From Capitulum mitella (taxonomy: Eukaryota; Arthropoda; Thecostraca; Pollicipedomorpha; Pollicipedidae): a stretch of 64,000 nucleotides of DNA. The stretch lies in the NCBI GenBank assembly GCA_030062745.1, contig CP099850.1, forward strand, positions 6,882,001 through 6,946,000, read 5' to 3'. Position numbers and translations under genes: made by a program. Numbering within the stretch: position 1 is the first letter of the stretch; every line of letters starts with the position of its first letter. This document shows, piece after piece, positions 1-14,105 of this stretch. Below the pieces are notes generated by a model, which was not told the origin of the DNA, ran no database searches, and saw only the letters and a program-made list of their open reading frames with translations.

Positions 1-118
1 TCCATGCTATGAATGACTTTAGGTCACCTGAGGCCATGCGAGGCCCCGCGGTAGAAGCTGGGTTCATATCCAGACGTCCAGCTTCATCTCTGGTATGTTT
101 CATGAGTCAACAGCAGGC

Positions 119-385
119 ACGTAGCCAGGATTTTCCTCGGGGGGGGGGCAAATGTCAAATTTTGCCATATGCCATGGGCATATGGCGGAATGTATAGAAA
201 AAACGCAATTTAATGCAATTTACCTCATATTTAACGCACAGAAAACATATGTTTTCTTTTGCAACATATATATGAATACTATCTCGTATTCGTGCAAAAT
301 CGCCATATATCTAGTGCAGACCGCTCGGCTCGGGGGGGGGCATGGCCCTCGAGGCCCCCCTTGGCTTCGCTCCTGGTCAGCAGTT
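119..385. mobile_element. GTAGCCAGG-type repeat, short copy
   Basis: A repeat of about 270 bp begins with CGTAGCCAGGATTTT followed by a long G-run. It ends in a C-rich stretch followed by TTGGCTTCGCTCCTGG, a weak inverted match to the start. The same start motif recurs at 49125, and the reverse motif (CCTGGCTACGCC) near 12630. It has no coding capacity. It is probably a decayed non-autonomous DNA transposon; the exact ends are uncertain. Confidence 0.5.
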
Positions 386-865
386 GATCTAGGCATAAAA
401 AGGTGAAATCCAGACGTGCTTCAAACCAGATCATGCCCCTATGTCTGGTCAGGTCATATCATCGATCTTATATAGCACCCTACTGACCACGATTGTAGAA
501 CCCAAGGAGTTTCAGTTCAAAGGTTCTCCTTGCCCTTTTACTTGCATTGCTATTGATCCTTGCCGGAACAAGAAATAAAACAAACGACTAAATGTTCGGT
601 CAGGTCATCAGGTCAGATCGGGTCATTGGTAGTCCGGTTTGTTAGTATTTAAAAAATGCTCGTTCAAATCATTTCTACTTTAGAAGCATACATGAACATG
701 TTGCTAGCGACGTTCAAAAACCTCACAGATGTAGCGAAATGAAAAATGACATTATATCAGGTCCCGTGATGTGATTTGTGATTGTGTGCATAAGGCAATT
801 ATGTCAACGTAATTTGCATTTCATTAGCTATCCATTGGCACGTTCAGAATTGCTCTAGCTTTATT
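386..865. other. Gene-free flank with GGTCAGGTCA motifs
   Basis: No ORF or exon is supported here. Direct repeats of the half-site GGTCA occur near 447-456 and 598-640. They resemble the AGGTCA-rich parts of the transposon families described below, so this may be a worn transposon remnant. Confidence 0.3.
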
Positions 866-873
866 AGTGGAGG

Positions 874-980
874 AGGTAGAGCTCTTCTTAAAATCATGTT
901 TTTTACGTATATATATATATATATTCTGTTTTTATGCATATATATACGTAAAAAACAGGATTTTAAGAAGAGATCTACCT
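874..980. repeat. 107-bp hairpin (inverted repeat) with AT core
   Basis: Arms 874-920 and 934-980 are inverted copies with about two mismatches and no indel (AGGTAGAGCTCTTCTTAAAA against its complement). They contain TTTTTTACGTATATA and are separated by about 13 bases. This may be a small foldback MITE or a cruciform-prone AT hairpin. It lies beyond the 3' end of the minus-strand gene. Confidence 0.8.
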
Positions 981-1513
981 TTGCCCCTTTGTTAGACCAA
1001 AAAGTTGCATTCTGTCTACATTATTCAAAGAAATGAGTGTTTTGCAGCGCACTTATGGCGACCTTTCCGATGTTTTATTTTTCTCCGACGTTCTGTCCGC
1101 GAGATGGGGGAGGAATCGAAACGCCCCTTCCTCGGACTCCGCACGCCCAAATGAGTTCCACTACAGTTTAGATGCCTGTCACACGTTGTAAATTGAATCT
1201 TTGAAGGTCTTTTTCGGCAACAGACAGCCGCAGTTGCCGTGAGGCGGACGTAATCCCACCATGAGATGCGAAAGGACTATGTGCGCCAGCTCAAGATATA
1301 ACCGTCGCAAAATTGCAACGACAGATGGACGATTTGCTTTATTCTTAGGAATTCTAACCCACCCTAATGACTGCAAATTTTCTGAAAGACTGGTGGAATC
1401 GTACATCGCATTCCGAATCACGCAAAATTAGGCGTCTTTTCCTTCAAAAACCTTTAAATTGGAACTTTTTCGTGTGCAAAGTGAAATGCAACCGTGGGCT
1501 CCAGAAGCATGAA

Positions 1514-1519
1514 TTTATT
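1514..1519 (-). terminator. Candidate poly(A) signal AATAAA of the minus-strand gene
   Basis: AATAAA on the minus strand lies 280 bases past the stop codon at 1799-1801. A second AATAAA lies at 1338-1343. Either could end the 3' UTR. No other feature is seen between about 985 and 1798. Confidence 0.4.
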
Positions 1520-1798
1520 TAGCCCTCGCCAAAAATTTAAACCACATTTTGCAATGGCCATGTCGCATCACACAGCTCTACACAAAACTCCACAAGACTG
1601 CCGTGAACGTTAGGCCATAGTACGAAGACAAACCTGTCGAGGATCGAAACACAATTTTACAGCCAACAGGCAATTAAATCGATATACCGGCAACACGGGA
1701 CCAGCATGAGGCAGCAGCGAGCTCGGCACCCGCTCGTCGGCCCACGCCATCAATTTACTCCGACTGGACTGGTCGCTGTGGCGCTGGCGGGTGCGCCG

Positions 1799-2014
1799 CT
1801 ACCAGCGCAGCGAGATGACCGGCCGCTGACTGGAGAGCGAGCGGCCGCGGCCCCGCTGCCACGGCGCGAACACGACGCCCTGCGCCGCGGGCGCCGGCCG
1901 GGCGGCCGGCCGCGGCGGCGGCGAGTCCAGCTCGGATGCCATCCGCTGCAGATGATGGCGAATGCCGCCCAGGTACGTCTGCAGCTCGATCAGCTTCGAC
2001 TCGTTGTGCGCGAA
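1799..2014 (-). CDS. Terminal coding exon of the coiled-coil gene
   Basis: The acceptor is GTTCGCAG followed by TTC, phase 0. It encodes 71 residues and TAG. A helix (ESKLIELQTYLGGIRHHLQR) precedes a Pro/Ala-rich linker and an Arg-rich tail ending PVISLRW. The high GC content at third codon positions and the in-frame stop support this frame over the antisense ORF. Confidence 0.75.
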   Translation of the reverse strand, partial: FAHNESKLIELQTYLGGIRHHLQRMASELDSPPPRPAARPAPAAQGVVFAPWQRGRGRSLSSQRPVISLRW

Positions 2015-5000
2015 CTGCGAACGCACCGGGCGGCGGTCAGCGCGGGAGTCTCAGGTGGCCGGAGACGCGGCGTCGGCGGCGGCAGCAGCGGACCTGCTCG
2101 TGCGACCGGCGACGCGTCGTGACGGAACCGAGGCGCGACGGACTCACCCTGGCGAGGTGGGCGCCCGGCGCGCTGACGGTCGCCGGCTGTCCACGTCTGG
2201 AGCACCTCTGCGCCGCGCTCGGGTCCTTGGTGGGCGGGCTGAAGGTGCGCTGTCGGTGGCGTCCCCGCGACTCATCCCGGCCCCTCCTGGCCTCCTCGCA
2301 CTGCAAACCAGGATGTCCAATAGCCGGGGATGACCAGCGCCAGTGAAAAGACCCGTGCGCAATACAGCTTATCAAACCTTTATACGTTACCGGTCAACGA
2401 TGCTCTATTCAGACGACAATGTCTGCGCCGGGGACTTCCTACGGCATAACAAACTGGTTCTGGCGTGCGTCACACCACAGCAGCAGCCACTCAGCCCGCG
2501 CCGCCGACCCGCCGCGGTCTGTGCGTCCGCGAGGGGCAGCCTGACCTGGGCAGAGCCGGCCAGCATGTGGCTCAGCTGCTGCAGGTACTCGTTGGCGGCG
2601 CGCTGGGAGGCGGCGGCCGGAGCTGGCACGCCGTCGTCACTCACAAACTCCCTGCTGTTGGTCGACGTCTCCGAGACCACATCACCCTGCAGAAACGCCG
2701 ACCACCGTCAGGTGTTAGCCGCCGGCGCTCTGCTCGCAGCGCGGAGCAACTCAGCCAATCTAAAAACGAAACGCACCACACGCCATCGACAAAACATGGG
2801 GCCTGCGAAGCGACGCACGGCATATCTAAAGCGCAGGGCACGGCGCCTGGTGCCCAGTCGGTCCAGCGGGCCGGCCGCGCCCTGCACTCACGGTGGACGA
2901 GCCGTGGCGGCCGGCGTCGGCCAGCAGGCGCCGGTTCCAGCCGTGGAGGCGCTGCCGCAGCCGGCGGTCGATGGCGGCCAGCTGGGCGCGCCGCCGCTGT
3001 TGGTCGGCCTGCTGGTGACGCGGGCCCTCGGAGACGGCGCGCCGCCGCTGCCGCCGGTACATGCTCAGCAGTACGCGGTGCCGCAGGCCCAGCAGCTTCT
3101 GCTGCAGCTGGTCCAGCTTGTCGGACGGGTTCGACATCTGCTCAAGAGATGAGAGAGTCGAATGAAATTTGGCAGCGGTCGCGGCGATAATGCGGGCTAC
3201 CCTTCCACCACAACACGCTAGAGAGTATCCAGTCTCAAGGTACGAGGGTTCACTTTTACGAAACAGCGCAATCATCACTGATTTCGACACGCGGCGTTTT
3301 CTATAGCACTTAGTAACATGGTGGCACACACCGCACTACAGTACACTCCAAAACAAGCAGGACAATGGTATGTAAAGAGACGGATACCTAACACCACAAA
3401 ACCAATCACTCCGTGATTTCCACACAAGAGATTTTCACAACATGGCAGTCAGTCACCGAGTGTATTTCACGATTGATTTTACACACAGGTTAGCATTTGA
3501 TTCGAGATATGTGTTTACATACCGCATCCTTGCTATACAGTTCAGCCCGAATTTCTAATATCGACATATGTCAATGCCAAAATAAAGATCCTACATAAAA
3601 ACAATGGACTAGATGGGATGCATCCACGCATGTACTGCCTAATGCCATCACTGCATTCTACTTGCCTGAACCGCCCATCAATACCATTCCAAAAAAGGGA
3701 AAAAATATAGCCGAGGACGAAAAGCCTACGAATATATTGAGATCAAACACACGTACCCGCTACTCAGTCACGGCGGACACGACGCATAACGGGCAAGGAA
3801 GGAATCACCACGACGGAAATGGAACGAAGTGCATGTTACAAGTTCTCAAAAACAAACAATCAGGACAATCCCAGCATGGTACGCTCTCGTGCCATACAAA
3901 ATGACCTGCTATTAACACCATTATTTGCAGATTATGCCACAGGCGAACAATAAACTTGTACAGTTCCACACATCTGAATACCAACAGCATGCCCGACACC
4001 AATGATCTTAGAACCTCTAATTTCTAAGATACTGTTAAAATGTCATGCTTAGAATCCTGGGCGACCAAAAAGCGTATTTTGCGACTGGAACTGATTCAGC
4101 CTGAATTTGCGCACACTAAGCGAGTAGCATATTTAACACCATGGAACCCAGACGCTTTTACGTCAGAAAACCTATCCATATGTTTTTGTAGCGAAATCTC
4201 TGTGTGTGTGGGGCGGGCGGGACGCAAGGTCGGCATGTGCTTTTAAAACCGCGTGAAAAAGGATACTCACACTGTCCAATTTGCTGAGGAATGCCTCAGA
4301 CTTGTTCCGACGCTCTTCGGAAATGCGCGAGGCATTGCGAGACGAACCGTGATGCACTGGAAGGAAGGCAACCAAATAACAACCTGACGACAGCAGCCAT
4401 AGAAGTAACGATACGTCATAAAAGCATCGCCGAAAGTAACAACTCTCTCGTACAAGTCAGTCGAGGCGGGTTTCTTCCACCCCCAGCCCACTCGCTCTTA
4501 ACCCAAACGGAACAACGATGCACAAAAGCAAACGTATGGCATGCATCCCTCCTCGAATGATGTCCTGCCCTTCATAGGAACGTGGTAATTATGTCTCCTG
4601 AGATCCATTTTCAGCGCCTAATGTAGGACCTGATGTTCAGCTGTTGTAGTTGCAGGATTTATAACAGAAAGAATTGCCAGCATCGTGGCAAACAATGGAC
4701 GTAACGCAGAGAGCGCAAAGGCAATGTCTAACGAATCGCTGAATGTCAGGATCGAATTTCACTGACCATATCAACTTCGCTTCATAACCGTACGCCCTTT
4801 GAAATTCAGACTACGGCGTATGACAATCGACATGACCAGATCGCAAGCGCAGTGTCTAACGAATCGTGAAATATCGGGATGGAATTTCACTGAACATATC
4901 AATTTCGCTTCATGGCCATATTTCGTTATTCGTTATACAACGCAGCATACCTGAAACTGGTATGCTGCGTTGCGAAAGTCGTCACCAATGATGTCATGTC

Positions 5001-8000
5001 CTATATTATGATACCAGGGAAGCTAACCACTCATAAACTTCAATGTTCTAGCTTATTTTTTAGGAAACTGAACGACGCACACCGGAAGAAAGCAATACTT
5101 GGATAACCACGGAAACCATGTACAAAGTCGTCCCGGTAATGTATTAACACGAGCCCTGGTTGGAGAGTGGGGGGAGGAGGAATTGCTTACCCTCATGTCT
5201 TTTCGCGAATATTTTTGGAAAAAACAATGCTTCAGTGGTGAGACGTCGTCTACGTCCGCCTTAGTCTTAGCACATGTTTTGGCGTTTAACACTTTAAGAT
5301 CGATTCACAACTTTGTCCGCCCCGGCCGGCCAAAGTTAGCTGGCCGGCTGCGGGGTCGATCGATCGTCGACTGCGGGCGGCCGCACACGTGTCGGCGCTC
5401 CCGGACGGCCGCAGAACTGCGTGTGGAACAGCCTCCGCCGGCCGACCACGCACTTAACTTTGTCAGCAGTGTGTGTGTGGTCAACTTACACACTCTGGAG
5501 GACATGCGCCCTAAATTAGGACAATCTACGTCAACCAAGGTAAAATGCAAAACATAAAGAATTCCGCTGTTTTTTTTCGGAACTGCTCTACCCCTTTCAA
5601 TGAATCAAGAGAACTTGACGCGGCGTTAGCATGTAGCATGAACTTCCGTATCTCAAAGTGATTTAATCCTATTCCCGGAGGGCTAGACGGTATGACCGAT
5701 TCCCGGCAGGGGGTGGGGGGCGGATTCGGCCCCCTCGGGATCTCGAAAACTACACATCCGATTTCATCACAACAAACGGCAATCGGTTTGCCATGACGTA
5801 AACTACACTTGAAAAAGGTTTCAAACTTATGAAAGGGGTGGATACAGGAGGGCAAAAATATCAAAATGCGGGATACTTTTGGACTTCTTATAACTCCGTT
5901 GTTTATGGACCGATTTCGATGAAACTGGCATGAATCGAGAGACCATGAATGGGACTTTTACCATTGGTACACACATTTGAAATTTTGAGAAAATTCATAC
6001 GTGTTTACCGGGCTACAAAAATAAGAGGATCAGTTTTCAAAAACTGAATTACCCAAAAAATTAAAAACGCTTTTTTAGCTTCTACTAGTCATGCCATGCT
6101 GAAGAAGTGCAAATCGTATTAGTGTTTGTATAACGTTAGCATAGTCGGTACCAGAGACATGAAAAAGGGAGAATTGTTAGGGTCACATGTTCCTCAGATC
6201 AACTTACGACCTTTGATCTTAAATGACCTCCAGTGACCTTGGAGTCACTTGGAATGATCTCGCGCGCATTTAATATTATCTGAAAAATTTTCAATCATTT
6301 GAATTCCCTCTATTTCAAAAGTTCCATTTTACGGCTACTGTGATATTGGGTACGGGCACTGACATTTTAGGTCATAGCTCCGTGACCCGACCTGATATCA
6401 TTCAAGCTGAAACTTGATTCACAAGCAGAGGGCACCCTTTTACGTCATATATATTCCAGGTTTGGCATTTCAAAAAACAGCACTGAAACTATTACTATAA
6501 AACCAAACGTTGACTTCTGACCTTGACTTGACCTTGCAGTGGCCTCAGGTAAGCAAAGTTGTATTTGCACTTTGCCCAACTATTTAGCTATACATCCATA
6601 TCAAGTTTAAATTCTATCTTAAAAAATATCGCTTTTGGGAGTCATTTTCCTTTTAGCCTCAACAGGGCCAAAAATGGCCTGAGATGCCTCCCAAAAACGT
6701 TGCCTGGCTCCGTCCCTGGGCAAACAGAATTTCGAAAATTCGTCAGTATGTAGAAAGAATAAGTAGGAAAAGTCACTATGTTCCGTGCAGCTGCGTCAAA
6801 CACCCTGCAATTCGCAAACAAAAAACCGAGGGGGGCGGATTTAGCCCATCCCCTACCGGGAACAGAGTTAAGTCTGGTCAGTCGAAATTAACCAATGTGA
6901 TGCATTGCAAAACACAATTGGGAAACGAGTCATAAAGCTATCTGGTGGGATTCTGACGGTATGATGAGAATCCATGCTCAAAGCCCAGTGAACCAGGTCC
7001 AGTAAAAGGACCTGGACCCGATCCGAGGTCAGCTGGTGAAAACGGTTTATTCTGTCTCCTCGAAATCTAATCTAAGACTGCGTCGAGTTGCGGGTATTCA
7101 ATTGACTGACGTAGTACGACCTTGGATAGCCCCAACTGACTTAAACTAGGTCATCTGCACTTAAAAGAATGATACCCATCTGACTACCATCATCCCACCA
7201 GTCTGCCTTGATCCAATTTTATAAGACAAAAATTTCAAATATTAACCTTTGCTGATATTCACTGACCTGAATTAGGCCAACCATACATGTTACTAACTCC
7301 ATCACACAGGCTAAGTTTCCACGTAATTTGGCCACGATCGGTTAATTTTATATGGGGAAAGGACACACTGTTTCATAATGAACATCTCACTTCCGCTAAC
7401 CTCGCCTGAACCGTCTAATTCACCCCGCGCACTGATCGATCTCCGGAACTTACGCAGATTTATGGCGAGGGGGATGACTACACCCATATCTCAGCCGTTT
7501 ATCGACATATTCGCGTGAAAGTTTGCACGCAGGAAGCTGACAGTATTACAAAAGTGATAACACACACAAAATATGTGTGTGGCCGACTGGGGTTAGAGCT
7601 AACTCCTGCTGTCTTATTTTCCAACATATTCTAAGATGGAAAATATCCAGTTGCCTTTCCCCACTTCTGCTTGACAAGTCACGTACTAAACATCCTTTAT
7701 CTCGTCCCAGCAGAGATGGGTCCGTGATTATGAAAATGGGGGCAATGTCCATGGCCAGTACAGGAACCAGTCACGCTCAGTTTGCGATTACCACGTACAA
7801 TGGCCTGTAAAAGGGAAAGTGCATGCACCTCTCCCCATTGCCCCGTGGATCCGCCACGGTCACCATGTGGCGGGATCAGGTGGTCGGCGCGCCGAGTCGT
7901 CCGGCCGGATTCTCCAGCTTTACTCATCGACCGGGCGCCGATGAGCCGGCCGGCCATCCATAATTATGGTCCGATTGCAGCGACCTTTGGCAGTTCTTCA

Positions 8001-11000
8001 CACAATTACTTGAGGAGAAGGTCCCACAAACTTTTTCCGACTTGCTTCAGTTTCCACAAATCTAAAAAACCGCACGTGTGGTCCAACCCTCTATCAGTGG
8101 ACGGGTTGTAACGTCATGGCAATACCAACTGCTCACTAAATTCCGCCGTGATCGGCCGCACACATCAGGAGACTGACCTAGATAAAACAGTGCTTTCTAC
8201 CGTGCGCATTATACTGGTCTAGGCCTTAAAAACCCAACTGCACTAGTCTGCCCCGTATCTCCGTTCTGCATGTTGACACGCTGTGAGCTGACGATGGTCA
8301 CGCCCTGCCCGAACACCCGCTGACAATGACCAAACCTGCAACAGACTAACTCCCAGACGACAAGGGACACTCCTGCAGCGGTCACCCAAATCAGCCACTC
8401 TGAATCAGGCGCCCTCCCTATCTCCCCCGTGTCACCGCCAAAGCGGCCAGACGGACAGACCCCCCTTGTCATGGCGCTCCGTGCACACTGACCGCGGGTC
8501 GACTCGTTGTGGCGTGGCGCATCGGTGCTGGCGCTGGCAGTGCTGAGATCAGGTGCCCAGCACTCCTGCAGAGGCGAGTCGTCGCTCTCGTCCCGTGCCA
8601 CCTGCTCCCAAGCGGCCGTCACAACGGAGTTATCAGCACCATCGACAGGCCACTGCCACTGACGTCACCATCTCTACAAAATTACAGTAATATCTGTCGT
8701 CTTGCTTCAGAACAGTGAAACGGGAAGGAAAAATCCAAAGGTGAAGAAGTGATCGCGTCTAAATGTAAACCAAAGACCTCGAAGAAAATAAGCACTACAA
8801 AAGGCGTCTGAAAATACAAAGCCCGCTTCACAATTTGAAAATCAAGAAGTCTGAAATATGACGGTGGTTACTGTTTTCTCACAACCATCAGGCCCTTATT
8901 CAACTGAACGCAAGGCAGTTACATCGGCGCAGCGACGTTGGCAATTGGTCGGCGGATTTCTTGGATCAGCTTTAATAGAATCTCAATCGCACTTTGGATT
9001 CTGGGAGACCAGAGCAACCAGGACAATTCACTCTACAAATTACACAACGCTGTTCATCTAAACAGTTTGTCACATTTAAAATACGTCTCCGATGAATAAC
9101 GTCATCATTTCGCATCTCAGAGGCGTTGATTACGTCAGCATTGCGCCAACACAAAGTGCAAGGCTCTTTTCTCTAAACCGTCGACGACCGGCGGCTACCG
9201 TACGCTCCAGGTCGTGTCCACCGTGAACAGAAGGCGATAACAACAAAATTTCCTCAGCTTCAGTCGAAGTAAAATAAAGTGATATGGTGCCGAGAACAAA
9301 ACGTCAAAGCAACGACAATCATCATAAATCGATACATCTTACGTTTGGGGGCACTGGAGAGTCTTGTATAACCGTAGAAGAAAACCATTGCAATCAGACG
9401 ATCGATATTTCCATCATCAGAGGCACTCAGAGACAATGCTGCTGATTACCAACAACTAACGCGGCCTGAGACACTAGTGAAGTTAAAGCGTAACTCAGGG
9501 AAACATTGAAACTCCTCTTGGGGAACCACAGTGCCCCAAATAATCCTTGACTGGAGCTTCTGCCTTATCCCACCTGTCTACGAAACGGACGTTATCTGCA
9601 ATAAAACTGGGTAGGCAACGGCGATAGTAACACAAATTATTAAGACTATATATTTCAAACTGAACACCTCCGAAAATATGGGGCCCTGTGGCTAGGTTTA
9701 TCTTCGATTTAAAAGGTTTTAACGCCCGTATGTGCCTCTGGCAGGAGCTCTAAGTTCCGCTGCGATTAGCGGAGTTTCAGCTTCATGCATATTTCACGGC
9801 TTCTGACAAGCGGCAGCCGGCACGGGCGAGTACCGTACGACTCAAATTACGTATTACACCCGTGCAAACTCTGCAATGTTAAATGCATATTTCATACTCA
9901 CTTCTACTTTTAATCCACACCCACTAAAATGCTGCCCCGCACATATATGCGAAATACATCCGATGCCACGTGACACAAACTGCAATGAGTTTGGTACAGA
10001 GACAGGTTTGGTTCACGGCGTACGTCACGCGATCTGACCCGCCTCTAATCAGCTGGTGGGATTCACAGCGCCACGGGAGTAGAAAACAACGACCAACCTC
10101 GTGATAATGGTGCTGCTCAGGATCGCTTGCTTTGCAATGTAAGATATTAAGCTGTAATAGTAGTGACGGCAATGCAGGCAGACAGTTTATGCGAACTGCA
10201 ATAATATTCATGTCGCAAATGTAAACCATCGTTTTCATTCCACCGTTTTTACTCTTCACATGAATGTTGGTTTGGCTCTCATCATCACTGAAGCTTTTAT
10301 TATTGACACCTGAGCTGTACCATGCCGGCGCCGGAACAGAGTACCGTGTGGGATGCGTTGGCTTACAGAGGGGGCGGCCGACCGGCTGCGGGCGCCGTGC
10401 CGCGCCGCAGGCATCAGGTGCATTTGACGCAGCTGGGTCAGCACGTCCGGCCGGTGTCGCCTGCAGCAGCTGCTGCTGCGCCGGCCGCCCACCATCTGCA
10501 CCACAAACGAGCCGAGTCACAGGCGGCCAGCACCTCGCCGCGCCGCTCTGCCCACGCCAGGCCCAGACGCTGACGTCGCCGGCCACCGGGTACGCTCCAT
10601 CGAGTCACAAAATAACGCCATCAACGTAAAGTCGACGCGGTGCCTCGCGAACAGTGTGTTCTTAAACCAGTGAAGTACAGCAATAGCTGCGATGGGACAT
10701 GACGTCAAAATACGTCCGTGGAATAAGAGGACGTCCTTGGATGCCTGCAGAATGCCAGGAAGACAAGGTGGCACTAAGTATCACACAAAACAACGTACTT
10801 ACAGTACAGCAGTGCGCAATACCAATCAAAAACTAAAGTCGATGATGTGCTTCAATGATCAGTTAATTCGGGTTCCTTCGAATCGAACCCTCTAAAAACA
10901 GGCCACGGGAAAACTACCGATTCTTTTACGGTGCGACTGTCGGAGTTACCGGCTTAAACAGGCGTCGAAGAACATTTCACCCATCTGACAAGCCCGGTAC

Positions 11001-14000
11001 GTCATCACAACAAGCTAGGCAGTCCTACCCGTAGTGGCGACACGACGGCAGGTCTGCGCTGCTGCAGGACCGGCTGGGCCGCTCGCTGCCGCTGCGGCTG
11101 CTGCTGCTGCTGCGGCTGATGCTGCTGATGCTGCTGCTGCTGCTGCTGCTGATGTGGCGGCTGCGGCGGCTGCGGTTGCTCCTGGCCCTGCTGCTGCGAC
11201 CGATCGGCGTCCAGCGCGGTCGCCTCCGACTCGCTCACGTCCGAGTTGGAATCTCTGAAGCTGTCGAGATCTGGAACACCCGACGTTCTTAACGTCAGCA
11301 GCCGACAGTCACTAACCGAGATATGCATGCGGGCGACGATGAATCACGAAGGGCCTGACGTACAGACCCAGGTCTATCCAGACAGATCTTCTCAATATCC
11401 TTGCTGGACATCTCAAGGACGGCACCCACTCCCTGTGGACTAGAAACACAGTTGGAGATACGAGGTGTTAAGGGGTTGAGCGGACTTGGAACCTTGCAGT
11501 TTCCAGATGTTATCATTCAGCAGGAATAACGGCATACGGCACTGACCACAAAAAGTTGCACAGGATTTTAATGAACTTCAAACAATTTTCGGAAAGCCAG
11601 CCATGATTGCAATAATAGCATATTCAACAATGTTCCAAAACATGTATCATGACTGCGATCCAAAGCATGTATCTGCGACCTGAGGACACTGGCAAATTTG
11701 CTAGATTTGATTGACACCAGGGGCGCTCTCAAGGTTCTTCTGAAGGAAGGGGAGTCGGAGATAAAAAAAAAAAAATGCATACAATGCGTGGCAAGGCAGC
11801 ACCTTTCCAGACAGCTTTTTCTTTAAATACGTATTTTTTCTCCCTCTGCAATAGGGAACCGAGCCCGCGCACCCTTCCCATGCAATCTGCATGCGCCTCT
11901 GCTTCATGCTCTCATCTACTAAAAGTGCACTGTACTATAACGAATCCGTATGACTGCCTTGAACTGGTGGCGTCAGAAAGTCATCGTCCTTTGATTTTGA
12001 GCTGTGTTACGGTCCGCCCATCCTTTGGTTGTGCGTTGCGTGACAGTCCGCTCACCCTCTAGTTGTGAGCTGTGCTCACCAATTTACCTATCCTCCGATT
12101 AACAGTTATGCCCACCAAGTCCGGTTGACGGTCCTCACACCCTCTGGGTGCGATACAAAGCGGGTCACTCAGATTCACAGTGCGTTACAGACCCTGGTCG
12201 TAAGCCGTGCTGTAGCCCCTCACCTTCTGGCCGTGATCTCTGGACTGCAGTCGGTCTGGACCGTGGCGGCGCCGGCGGCAGCTGTTCAGTGCGAGCGCTC
12301 TCGCTGTCCGGTGGCGGCGCTGAACTCTTGGACTGGTCCGTCCTGCCGGTCTGCTGCCAATCCCTGCCGACAGAGGTCACTTTGACGCCGAGGGCACACA
12401 GGTCGCAGCCATAGCAGAAGGCGGTCAACAGCTACCGTACTGCACGGGCGTCGCCAGGATATCGTCAAGGAGAGTTCAGGATCAACGTGACCCCTCTAAA
12501 AAAAAATTTCCCGGATTTTGGCTACTTTTTTCGAGTTCCGAATTTTTTATTTTCGTTTTTGGTACGTACAGAAATATCAAATTCTCCACTCTGAGGAAAT
12601 GACCATGACCCCTTGGCACCTCCCTGGCTACGCCTCTTCTGCCCGGTGGCCAGACACAACTGCAGAAGGAAGAGGCCTTTAGGGGTCAGCGGCCTCTCCA
12701 ATAAGGGGTAAAAGTACGACCAAAGTGCACAGAATACATAGACGGTAATAACGGAAGCAGAAAGCACGCGGCCTCCGATCCCCGAATGTAGGCATCCTCT
12801 CCGATCCATACCACAGTAGATGTCCCGATCCACTCCCTGTGGGTCATAACCCACTGGCCAGCAAACTGAAATGTTATAAACTGACCTATTATGCCTTCTT
12901 TCGCGAACAAAAACTTATTAACTTATGAGAGGATAATCACCTTTGCTGTCCTGGCTCCCTCACTGCATCATCTTCTTTTTTATGAATGTGATCCGAACCT
13001 TCCTGCAGTGGACGGCGTTGTTGGGATCAGAGTCCTTATTAAGCAGCGCTTGTGCAGACCTTGACACCACCGCCCAAGTGAAGCCAAATACAGAGTAATT
13101 TTTCTCAAGGCAACGGACCGGATCATAATGATGGTTCTTTTACGTGTCGTAAAAGTCACGACACGGCCGCCCCGAAGTCTGCGTGACCCTTTCTGTTTCT
13201 GGTCAAATAGCCCTCCCTGTAGTATGTGCACCTTACACACACCGCCAAGTATAGTTGCAAGGCAGGTCGCGCGTTTCCTATTTTGCCACCCTGGGGTACG
13301 ATTTCACTCACTAGCACCATCAGTTGGCCGCCGACAGTAATGCTTTTCGCCCACAGGCCGGTTGCCTGGTTGCGATATGCGCGACCCCCAAAAATAGTTT
13401 CAGAATTATGGGTAAAAGTCATGGGCGTCGCCACGGGGAAGGAGGATGGGGAACGCTTTCCCTCTATTCTCAAAAACGAGGGAATGGTTCCCGCCTATAA
13501 GGACCGAGAAACTCGCAAAAAACGTCAATAATCAATATGCAGGACTGAACTCTATGACATCGTTGTTCATTATCACTGACAGCGGGAAAACGCACACATC
13601 TGACTAAAATTAATACATGTCGGGAATTTTTGTCATGCCCTTCACGACAACACGGAACAAAATAGAAAAAAAAATTGGCTGCACACAATGAATATGGGGT
13701 TTTTAGATTACTCTAAACATCGGCACACAAGCGACATTTCCTTGAGTTCAGGAAGCGCGTGGACCCAAAACAGGCCAACCCAAATGCCAACGGCAATGCC
13801 GGAACTCGCAAACACATAACACTGATGACCATTTATCATTCTGCAACGGTATGTCCATGGGTCTATAATCCAACTATGGGTCCATAGTCACATGGTTGGT
13901 TGTCGATTTCGTACCAAGTCTGTAAAAAGTACCCAGTTGATGGAGACAGTTAATATAAAACAAGGCTATCAAAGAACTGAAACATTGGAAATTGAAGCAT

Positions 14001-14058
14001 GGTTGAGACTGGTGTAGGGGACTGGACCATTTTGACGCAAGGCGCCTGTTATATATAA

Positions 14059-14105
<47 letters not shown>

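Noticed and set aside
10840-10900. Possible tRNA T-arm (GGTTCGATTC on the minus strand)
   Set aside because: No matching acceptor stem, D-arm or anticodon arm could be placed around it.
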